A stretch of 64,000 bases of DNA from Ariolimax columbianus. Taxonomy: Eukaryota > Mollusca > Gastropoda > Stylommatophora > Arionidae. The notes beneath the pieces were generated by a model. It saw only the letters and a list, made by a program, of their open reading frames with translations. It had not been told where the DNA came from and did no database searches. Shown in pieces: positions 12,401 through 24,400 of the stretch (positions are counted from its first letter, which is position 1; every line of letters begins with the position of its first letter). The position numbers were made by a program, and so were the translations under genes. The DNA is taken from positions 53,054,105 through 53,118,104 of the forward strand of contig JAVGWX010000002.1 in assembly GCA_036924085.1 (NCBI GenBank), written 5' to 3'.

Positions 12401-15400
12401 TGATAACCTAAAATATAAAGTATAGATGTTGCTGTTACAGATCCTTTGACCAAATGCCATACAATGGTACCTGCACCTGTTTGTTGTTTAGTATTCTACA
12501 AGGTATTCCATTTATCTGACCTTGGGCCTTACGTGACTGGCGCTCAAAGAGATGATGATCAAAGTATAGACGGATATGACACATCCTCAGACAGATGGAT
12601 ACACCCCAAGAAAATAACCAGACATGTACTAGATTGCCCTAGAAATAACTGGAAAACATTTGTTGCTCTGAGGAGAACCTAAAATTGAATCAAGAGACAC
12701 AGATTAACTTCTATGTTTCTAATTGCAGCACCTTATAATTGAAACCGCTCGTATTAGCTGTTTGTAGGCTCACATATATATGGATGATATGGTGAAGCAG
12801 TTATACGACCACAACCTTAACTTGCCAGTTTCTATTTTTCAAAACACCAGACCGATAGAGCGCATGATAAACATCACTCATGTGGCACCTGGAAGCAAAG
12901 CACATATTAATTCCGCAGCAAGCAGGATTTAGACAACACAGATCCACTGAGCCTAACAAACGGTAGAAAGATAACACTGTCAGTGGCAACTGGAAACTTC
13001 TTAATCAATTTCAGAGCAGAGGCATTGAAAGGTGCAGGCGAAGGTTATGAAAGTCAAATAGTCTTTTTTACAGATGCCCTGTCCGTGGTTACAGCACTAA
13101 GAAGCCAGAAAAATACAGAACTAAATGAATTAAGATCTGCACTCTGTCAACTATGCCAGCAGTCCACACCCAAAAGAAGTAGTACAGTCGGTTCCATCCC
13201 ACTGTAACATTCAAGGCAACAAGGAGGAAGAAAGACTGGAAAAGAAGCCAGAAAAATGCAGAACTAAATGATTTAAGATCTGCACTCTGTGAACTATGCC
13301 AGCAGTCCACACCCAAAAGAGTTGTGGTTCAGTGGGTTCCATCCAACTGTAACATTCAAGGCAATGAGGAGGCAGAAAGACTGGAAAAGAAGGTTATCAC
13401 AACCAGATTCTAGTGTGATCTACGAAGAGACCAAAAGGTTTATTAGGGCCAGATACATGGACAAATGGGAAACAGCATACTGGCTACACAAACAAATTAT
13501 GCTTATTACCAGTTGAACATAAAGCAGGTGGTGGTCTTCAGACTCTTCACAGGCCACAACAGACTGACATACCATTTATTCAATAAATTAAAGATAGGTG
13601 CTACTGACGAATGCACCTGTGGTCCAGGGAAAATTACTCCTGAACATCTGCAAAACTGCCCGACATGCGAGGACCAGAGAAAGAATATGTGACCATAACC
13701 AGTGCCAACACTAGACAAGCTCTATGGCAGTGTCGACAGCCTCATGATGACCAATGCTTTCTTCTGGTGAATTCAAGTTGACGTCTGACAGCGTACAAAG
13801 AAGAAGTATGCATGATTAATATTTAACGTGACAATTTTGTGTATTGTATAACTGATGCGGCACTTATTACTACTACTACTGTTAATAAGTGTTCACGCTG
13901 GTATGTTAACGGATCATTGCTTCGCTTGTTCAAACATACATAAATGGAGAATAAAGTAAAATAAAAATAGAGATCCTGTAAATATGCCAGTGTGGCATAT
14001 TAGGGTTATGGTGTTAGACCCATATTTATCTTCGCCAACGACACACTAGGGGAGTGATGTGGTCAACATCTTTAATTTTCTAGATTATTCTGGCACAACA
14101 TTTTTGTAGGCTGAGTTAACCCCAAGGGCTATTTTGTGATCGAAATAATCCCACACCAACTGGTGACTGAACCCTGATGATTGGTTGAGAAGCCAGTGCA
14201 CTAACCATTGTGCTGCCTTGACTCCCAAGTGAAGAATAGGCACACAAATAATATATTTGCCTTTCATTTTGTTATTTTGTTTCCTCATGCTTATTTTGCT
14301 GTTTCCTGTGTTGTGGATATTGCGTTTGTTTTGCAGGGAAATCTGAAACAGCAGTTGATTGCAGTTCAGCAAGAAGCTGAGAAGATGTCTCACAAAATTG
14401 TGCAATCCCCAAAGCGTTTCAAGAAGGATTTGGAGCGATTCAAAAACAAAGTCGATGATTTGAAGGCAGAACTTGGGAAGAAAGAGCAGGCACTGTCAGA
14501 GAACAGACTTTTGTTGGTAAACAAGTTGTCTCTTGTTATACTCTGTACACTTTCAGACATCAACTTGAATATATCTAGCGGTGCTTAGCATGAGGCTATT
14601 GGTATCGGTGATGGCCACATGTGCTTTCTCTGTTCCTTGTATGTTGGACACCTTTGTAGCAGAAACTCAGCAGACATTTCGTCAGTGCCGCAGACGCATT
14701 CATCTGTGTCTTAATGTTAGTTTATTATGGTATCTCAGTCTGTTGTGGTCTGTGCGGAGTTTGAAGATTGCTACCTCAATAATATGCATCATTTGCTTGA
14801 TGACCTGTGTGTTGTGCTTCCCACTTGTTTCTGTACCTGGTAAACCCCGGTTTCTTTATAAGTTATACTTATATCAGGTTGAGGTAGCTTTTCACTTTAT
14901 CTTGTCAGTCTCTTCATTGTCAGAAATATTGCAATAAGATGAAATCCACTGGATCTCTCTTTAACCCGTTATTATTTAACGCTCACAATGAGTAAGTTGA
15001 CTTTTTTGCACCCTAAAAAGAGCGTTGTGTAGTGAGTTGTAGTAGCTTTCATCACATCCTGAGCATATATGCAGTCCTCCAGGTGGTTTTTCCAAAATGA
15101 AATAAATTTATATTAAACAAATTTAACTAAAATTGTGAAGTTAACCTTAGGCACGCTACATAATTAGTGACAAAATTTGACCTAATTAATTTTCTTAATT
15201 AGTCGCTGTGGTAGTCGTCTTTCAAAATTTGTAACTTTTATGTTTGTTTGTCAATAAATATGATTTTCTGGTGTGTAGATGCACAATAGCATAACGAACA
15301 TGTGGGTGTTATTGTTTTTGTTGTATGTTTGTTAGTTTTTGAGATTTAAAAAGATGAAGTTGAAAATTTATGAAAATCTCGGGAAAAATTTGGACTCGAC

Positions 15401-18400
15401 CACTAGGCCTAGTCGCTTCGATAGAAAACCATGAAAACCACAACAACGTATCGATACTGTGTTTACACTATCGCCACAACTGTTAGTTTCCAATTCAAAC
15501 GTAGTTCTTTCATTTAAACAAACAAAATAAACAGATCTACGCGATAAAAATCTTTCTCAACAACCTACTTCCCCTTTCGCAAAAAGTTGGCTTGCTCCAA
15601 ACGGCGTATACAAAATTAAAACTGTTCAAAAGCCATTTGTAATCGCACATACGATACTTTAACCGGCAAAATATCGTGTATATATGGAGGGCGTAGTCAG
15701 CAGTAAAAAATGGCTGTCAGGAGTGACTCCGTTCAAAAAAAAAATTTTTTTTTCCGCACACCGTTTTTGCAGGCCGAGCTGGTTAGAAGAGACAGGACAT
15801 TGGAGTGCTACAGGTTAAGACTCATAATTAAACTATCAATTATCACAGACAATTGACATAATAAAAATATATTTTAGTATTAAATGTTAAATGTTACATT
15901 ATTTTGTTTAATTTTTACTTACAATGCATGTCAAAATTGTTGATGTTAAACACCACAACTTTGGCTGCCGTCTGTTTCAAAATCCGAATCAGACTTGTAT
16001 TGAAAATCCATGTGTAATCCAGATGCATGATCAATGACCTGATCATATTGTGTCATTTCTCGACCTTTAAACTCCTAATTCCATTACGTTGAATGTCACA
16101 GAAAAAGTAAATATTCACCCAATGGACATAACTCTACATTGACCCCCAAGAAACTTAACCACTGATGCCCCAAATCCTGTACCCCTACGATGGCCATTAG
16201 TGGTGAATAAAAATTGATTTGTATACATTTTCTATAAAGTAGGTCATATGCACTCACCTGGGGACGGCGTGACCTAGTGGTTAAGTGGCACGGCTCACAA
16301 ACCGAAGGTGCTGGGTTCGATCCCCATCACAGCACCGGCCGTTACCCCGGGGAAGCAAACCCTTAGAAAATGCAGGAGGAAGCAGTCCCTTACATAAAAT
16401 GCATGCTGAAGTCATATTCACTGGGCCGACATGCGCAAAATAAAAACCACAGTACAACGCACACCGCCTTGGGGATTAGAGAAATAAGGCGAACGCAAAA
16501 AAAAAAAAAATATGCACTCACTAACTGGGTCATAATGGTCTACTTTTTGCACACTAGCATGACATTTTAGACATCCCTCCATTCATACATAACAAACTCA
16601 ACATTTATATCAATATAAAAAAGTTACAGATAAAATAAGACAAACGCCTATTTCTCATTTTTTTAAATTGATTTCATTCAGAATTTTATAGATCATAATG
16701 AAAAATACCTAAATAAAATCTTAATAAGGTTAAAAAAAACTGCACATGCACAACATATTTGGCCATCTCTAGATCAGTCTAAATATGTAAGCGTTTTCTT
16801 TAAACTAAATAGGAAATAGATAACAAATAGTACCGAATAGTAACCAATGTTCGTGCCACTGATGCCTTCAGGAACAGACTAAAAAGACCCATGCCACCAT
16901 GTAAATAAAAAATAAAAGATTTCTTCTTCTGTGTTCGTTCACAATCTCCTGCTACCAAGCCCTGCAAGTAGCAGGATGTAGTCCGGAGAACGGAATGCGC
17001 TGTGTCACTAGTTTACAGCTTGACTGCGATATATGCCCCTTTTGGCCTGACACATCCGTCTTCGGCAGCATAAAAGATATGAATTTTTCTTTCATCAATA
17101 TCAGTTTCTCTTCTACCTTGGGGTGTAGTGGTCCTCAGTATATACAGTTGATTTTACAAACGCGTGATTTACATTTTATGTCTATCCACTAACACATACA
17201 TTCATCTATCATTTTATCTGTGTATCCACTAACACACGTGTTGAGATTCAAAATGGGGAGCAAAGAACTAACCTGCTAGGCATGACATGAAGGGTTGGTC
17301 ATGGGGCTGGCTATCCAATCTTGTAGAGACTTTAAGCCACAGAAACCAATGAATACAGCAAATCAACATTTTAATGACTTTGTATGTCTCTTCTTCTTCT
17401 TCGTTCGTTCTCAATCTCCCACTACCAAGCCATGAACAGCGCTTTTTAAGTAGCAGGATGTAGTCCGGAGAACGGGATGCGTTGTGTCGCTATTTTACAG
17501 CTTGACTGCGATATTTGCACCTTTCGGTCCGACACATCCGTCTTCGGCGACTTTGTATGTATTTGTTGAAGACCTATGTTTCAAACGGTGATGAAAAGGT
17601 TTTGATTGATTGATTGAATATTTGTTTATCTTAGAAATTAAATATGTTTAATATAAAAAGTATGTATCTTATAATACCAATGCAAACAAAATATTAAAAC
17701 TAGTCATGTAAAAAAGGAAATCACAAACTGTTTGGCATTGCCGTTGGGAAGTTTGAGCTAAAGTTTTATGGATTAGGCTCTTCATTCTTGAATTTAAATT
17801 GATCATTGCCATTCTGAGGTCGTCTTCAATTTTCTGTTTGGATCAGTGTTTGGTTTTTGTCATGGTGTGAGCAGAAAAATTTGTTTTGTAGAAAGAAAAT
17901 ATCCACAACAGCATACTAAGTCCTGAGGATTTCAAATGGAGTAGCTACCAAATGGTTGTCCATCACTTCAGTACTCTGGTCTTAAGTTCATGCATCAGTT
18001 TACGTTCCATCCAGACCCTTGCACTTATGCTTGACATAGCTTTTTTTTTTCTTTTTCTCCCATTTATGAATGTATATTATTTACATTATCATGTATTATG
18101 TTCACAACAGTATTCACTAGTGTAGGCGCATGCCTCAGACACACACTACTCTACTAAATATTAGGCTGTTTAAAACTAACTGACAGGCACATCATACAGG
18201 AAACTACTGAAAGGGACAAGCGTAATCAACATAAAAACCTCATTAACAAAACACCAAAATCCCTCTAGAGTTTTAATCGTTGAATCATAAATGCAACATA
18301 AACACAGGGTAACGTCATTAAGCCATCTGAGATTTTGAAAGTTCTAGAAACAAAACCAGAAATATAATACTCTGAATAGTAACGTAGATGACTCATTTCC

Positions 18401-21400
18401 CTTGATATCTGAAGATGAAGAGGTGCATTATATATGTCAGGTTTCTGTATTACCTTAGATCTCACTTTGACATTCATTACTAGGAACACACGACAAGCAA
18501 GTTGACTGCGATAGAAAAGGCTGGTAAACTCAGCAAGGAAGTTCAGGGTGATTTGGACAAAGAAAAGTGGGTACAAATATGTTTCTGCTTACAGTGTAAT
18601 CATCATGTTACCTGAACATATTGTCACTTTGTACAGTGAAATCATTTTGATTAACACCTGTACATACATTGTCACAGTGTACAATTAATTTGTCAGATTA
18701 CCTGTACATATTGTCACCTTGTGCTATGAAATCTTCTCAATTGACACTTGTAAACACATTGTCAACTTGTACAGTAAAATATTGTCATCTTGAATGACGC
18801 TTGTATACACAAGAATAACAAAATCACCTGTTCATTTTGTCAGCTGCACACATTGTTCCCTTTGTTCTTTGTTTTATAATTGTTCTGCCCTCTGAAATTA
18901 ATAACCTAGCTATTCTGTCCAGAAAACTGCTACACAGTATCACTCACTTGAGACCTATTTATCTTCAGTAATGATTCATTAAGATGTCACATATTAAGGG
19001 TGTGTTTTTGTGGTGTCATTCGAAAATGGAGTAACCAAACTTACCCACAAAAGCATTATAAACAACATCATATAGTGTCATGAAATAGTCAATAACCAGC
19101 CACAAGACCTGCAAATTGTCCGTTAGGACACAGGCTTTCGTAAAAATAGATCACTGCATTGTAGGATACCTTTTACACGGGTAAGACTTTGGGAGTAAAC
19201 TCTGAGGGAAAAATCCAGAGCTGGTGTCCCTAAAGCACTCTAGTGGTGGTTCCATCACCATTCTGGCAACCCTTTTCACATTGATTCCAGGCTGTATTGG
19301 CTAATGTCATTCCCCTGGATCAATTAGCTACGTGGAGAGGAAGGACATGCTGCACGGACACTTGCTTGTTCTCCATAGAAAGATGCCCAAGCTTAAGAAA
19401 ACAAAAGAAGATAAAAATAATTTTCTTCACCACTCCAAGGTATTATCCAATTGTCAGTCATGACTGAAAGGGGCTACTGCTATACTATTCAAAATATTCA
19501 CAATTGAATGACGGATAATCTGGGGTAGTTGTCTCGCCGCGGCGACTCAATTTCAACCAGTGTTCGTAAAGCGATCTCAGTCCCGCCAGGCGGAGCGATA
19601 GCGCGGGCTTGCGGAAAACGCTCGCCTGCCTTTCCCCGTAGTGCGAATTGGGTGCGGTTTGTGGTAGTGGCTCCTCCACCGAGGTGCGCTAGTCTGGTCC
19701 GTATCAGGAAACGTGGTCCGTCCCTGGTGATTTATCTAAGGCTTATAGCAGAGCTCGACAGTACGTCTCGCTGGTGGTCCGACTCTCGCAAAGAGCTTGT
19801 GACCGGCAAATGGAAAGCAGGAATCGTTGCCTCGAGGCCCTGCGTTCTCCCTACGGAGAAGAAGGGCAGGCCAAATTGTGTCTCTAGTCCCAGTGAAATT
19901 CGTCGCCGAGGTCGTTGGGATCCGTTCTGCACAGAGCGCTGCCATCCCTCCTCGAGCGAGCCCGGTCGGTCGGTCGGTCGTCTGGTGCGTGTGGGAGGCC
20001 CCTGTCAGGCGGTCCTAGGTCGACGGAGTGAGGGACGGGTGGAACAAACCGTCCGTCCCGTCAGTCGGTCCCTGCGGCCGTCGTCCCAGCGAGGCTTTTT
20101 ACACACCCTTCCTCCGCCGACCGGTGTGTGCTGTACGTACGTCTCCGACAGATATCTGGTTGATCCTGCCAGTAGTCATATGCTTGTCTCAAAGATTAAG
20201 CCATGCATGTCTAAGTTCACACTGTCTCACGGTGAAACCGCGAATGGCTCATTAAATCAGTCGAGGTTCCTTAGATGACACGATCCTACTTGGATAACTG
20301 TGGCAATTCTAGAGCTAATACATGCTTACCAAGCTCCGACCCTCGCGGAAAGAGCGCTTTTATTAGTTCAAAACCAATCGTCGTTTCCCCTCGCGGGGTT
20401 GCGGCGTCCCCACTGGTGACTCTGGATAACTTTGTGCTGATCGCATGGCCTCATGTGCCGGCGACGCATCTTTCAAATGTCTGCCCTATCAAATGTCGAT
20501 GGTACGTGACATGCCTACCATGTTTGTAACGGGTAACGGGGAATCAGGGTTCGATTCCGGAGAGGGAGCATGAGAAACGGCTACCACATCCAAGGAAGGC
20601 AGCAGGCGCGCAACTTACCCACTCCCGGCACGGGGAGGTAGTGACGAAAAATAACAATACGGGACTCTTTCGAGGCCCCGTAATTGGAATGAGTACACTT
20701 TAAACCCTTTAACGAGGATCTATTGGAGGGCAAGTCTGGTGCCAGCAGCCGCGGTAATTCCAGCTCCAATAGCGTATATTAAAGTTGTTGCAGTTAAAAA
20801 GCTCGTAGTTGGATCTCAGGCGCAGGCGGGCGGTCCGGCTCGCGCCGGTTCACTGCCCGTTGTCTCCTGCCCTACCGTCTGCCGGCTCTCTCCCACGGGT
20901 GCTCTTCGCTGAGCGTCCTGGGTGGCCGGCGCGTTTACTTTGAAAAAATTAGAGTGTTCAAAGCAGGCCTCGGCTGCCTGAATAATGGTGCATGGAATAA
21001 TGGAATAGGACCTCGGTTCTATTTTGTTGGTTTTCGGAACTGGAGGTAATATGTGGGGGATTACGGCCGAACCCTTGAAAGCCGCAATCCCGCCCAAAAT
21101 CTCAGCACCACTGCAATGGGAGGCTCCTACATGCTCGGGACCTGGGGCTTGCGCCCCAGCCCTATCAGGTAGAGCCACAGTAAGAGGTCCTTGCCGCCCG
21201 CAAATCAAAGCGGGCGGAAAACTGCTTGATACTCACCCTATACGGCGATGGGGTGCGAAAAACACCAACCAAAGACTTAGAACCTGGTCGGGGTGTCGAA
21301 AACAGTAGAGCAGCCACCACACTGTGAACTGTCAAGACTCAACCACTGACCATGAGAGTTGTCCGCACACCAGGCGATCAACATCTCTGTGACATTACCA

Positions 21401-24400
21401 GGCTTGTCCTCTGGCTAAATGCACTCCGGTTACGATATCTACCTCTGTACGTTATCAGCCATAACTATCATGCTGGACGCAGAAGAGATGCAGACCAGCG
21501 GACATTGCACACCTGCCCCACTGTGTCAACACCCCAGGTGGCGGGGAATGCTAGGCGTACCATCCCTGCATAGTGGCCAAGAAAATAAAGGGAAAAGGAG
21601 ATACCCCACTCACATGCAAATGCTACGTTTCTGGCAGGACGTGACGATCCTGGGATACAGACACACTGGACTGCCTCTCTTCCGGGTAAACCAGTCCATC
21701 TCATATATCACATACCATCATTGCACCCTATAGACACGAGTAGTGAAGACTCGATAGTCTGGAAAGACAACTTCCATAGGAGAGAAAACTCTGATCGTAA
21801 ACAACTGCTGCCTTGCAGATAGGCTGGGGACAGCCAAAGGCTAAGGAGGGCATCCCTACAGAAACGCCTGTTGAAATCGGATGCACGGGGCCGCAAGCCT
21901 AACAAAACAGTGCAACGTAAATCACAGTATGATGGCAGCACAACCTATTCGAAAAACGTATGGCGCTCATCCTGAGGAGACCCGCCAGGCAGCGATAGCG
22001 CCGGGCCTCACGCCTCGAAGGGGCCCACCCTTGACTACTGGTGGTCACCCACCCATGTGTCGTGGAGTCAAGGCACATGGCTATGGGGAAACGACTATTG
22101 GCCAAAACCTCAAGACCCTCAGAATATTACAGTGGAATGCGGAGGGAGTCATTAACAAAAAACTTTCCCTAACACATCACCTGCATGAAAGTAAGATTGA
22201 CGTGGCATGTATCCAGGAAACGCACCTCAACAAAAACCATAAATTCTCAATCAGAGGATACCAGACTTTCCGTCTAGATAGAGAAGGCCACAAAGGAGGG
22301 GTCCTGATACTGACCAGAAACAGCATACCGAGTAGCGCGGTACCTGTCAATCACACCGGACAAGCAGAAATTGTAGGAGTTGACATAATGGCTCAAGAGA
22401 CGAAGCTCCGCATTTTCAATCTGTACGGACCACCAAACAGAGACCTATCGCTCTCGAGTATGGAGGTCAGAGACTCCAACTGCATAGTGGTTGGAGATTT
22501 CAACAGCCACTCGGAGAGATGGGGATACTCTGACACAGACAGCAGAGGTGACGAAGTGGAAGATTGGGAGATAGATGCAAATCTCTCCCTAATCAATAGG
22601 CCGGAGGATAGCCCTAGCTTCTATTCAAGAACATGGCATACCACCTCGACTCCAGATTTGGCCTTCTCCACACAGGACATACACTATAAAATAGACCGCC
22701 AGGTGCTAAACCAACTGGCAGGTAGCGACCACAGGCCGATCAGGCTAACCATTGACATGGAAGTAGGCCCACAGGAAACAAAACCGCTCCCACGTTGGAA
22801 TTACAAACGAGCCGACTGGGACAGATTTGCAATCCTGACAGATGGGCTGTGTGAAACCATCAACACACGAAACACCAAAATGAAGCCCATGGTAGAGAGC
22901 CTAAGCAAGGCAATAATGCAAGCCGCCACTGAAACCATCCCAAGAGGAGCTAGGAAAAACTATAAGCCCTACTGGAATGATGAGTTACAGAAAGTGGAAG
23001 ATGCAGTAACAAATGCGAGGAACATGGCAGAACGAGAAAAATCCGTGGAGGCAAACATCGCCCTCAAAGCCGCCGCGGCGAAGTACAAACACACTCTCAA
23101 GCAAACAGCAAGAGAAAGTTGGAAAAATAAAATGGAAAGTTTAAACCTGGACAAAGAAGGGAACAAGCTATGGAAGCTAGTCAGAGCCATGAACGACGAA
23201 ACCCCGTCAAATAAACAAATTACTATCAAGCAAGGCGAGAACTTGATCACAGGTAAGAAAGCCGCAAACGCCTTTGTCGATCACTATGCCAGAGCAAACC
23301 ACATCGAGGTCCCTGCAGATAAGCATACAGACATTAGCGAAGAGCTAAAGGGGCACGAAAACATAAATACGGCTCCTGAAGAGCACATGATGGCCAAACT
23401 AACAATGCGCGAAATGGAAGAGGCTATGAGAACACTAAAGAGAAGGAAATCTCCCGGAAAAGACGGGATAACAAACGAAATGCTGATGGGGCTGGGCCAA
23501 ACAGCGAAGGAAAAACTACTATCAGTCATGAACCAAAGCTGGAAAAGGGGTATTGTACCCCAGGCATGGAAAGATGCAATACTGGTACCAGTACCAAAAA
23601 CAGGAAAGGACAAAACAGATCCGAATGGATACAGGCCCATAAGCCTACTGAGCTGTGTCGGCAAGCTGATGGAACGGATGATAAACACCAGACTGATGTG
23701 GCATCTGGAAGAAAAACGAATACTAATTCCACAGCAAGCCGGCTTTAGACAGCACAGATCCACTGAGGACCAGGTCATCCTCATAGCCCAGGAGATAGAA
23801 GATGCCTACCAGGCACAGAAACACACAGTAGCTGTTTGGGTGGATCTGGAAAAGGCATTTGACAAAGTCTGGAAGGATGGACTTAGAGTCAAGCTAAGAA
23901 GAAGTGATGTTTGTGGGAAGATGTACAAGTGGATCAACCACTACCTCAAACAAAGAACGGCCAGAGTCCAAGTACAAGGGCAGATGAGCAAAAAGGTGAC
24001 ACTCGAGCAGGGAGTACCCCAAGGGGGAGTACTGTCACCCACACTCTTCCTGGTATATATAAACGATATTACAGAGAATATACCAAGAAGAGTCCATAGC
24101 TCAATGTTTGCAGACGATCTGGCTATGTGGACCTCTGAAAAGAATCTCACCATAGCAAGAAATCGGATGCAAACGGCCCTAACATCGCTGGAAGAGTGGG
24201 CGAACTCATGGCTGGTCAAAATAAACGAGGAGAAAACCACGTGCACAATATTCTCGCTCTCATTAAAACCCCAAAGTACCAAATTAAGCCTAAATGGCAA
24301 AATCCTGCAGCCAAACGACAACCCAACCTATCTGGGAGTCACATTTGATCGGCGCATGACATGGAAAAGTCAGATTGAGAGAAACCGAATGAAAGCCAGA

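Noticed and set aside
16270..16345. Possible tRNA gene at the SINE head
   Set aside because: A and B boxes are present but there is no cloverleaf with a proper acceptor stem, and the unit continues into a SINE body with a duplication. The same applies to 40460-40530 and 47368-47445.
18484..18497. Acceptor at 18483 for the NUF2-like exon
   Set aside because: The site looks stronger but would need a preceding exon ending in phase 0, which the mini-exon at 15773 does not; kept as an alternative if another exon exists.
19529..20278. 249-codon open frame through the GC-rich block
   Set aside because: It spans ribosomal spacer and the 18S start; GC-rich non-coding sequence has few stops. No protein motif.
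20153..21050. Functional rDNA locus
   Set aside because: Only the first half of 18S is present, with substitutions at conserved sites, and a LINE follows directly.
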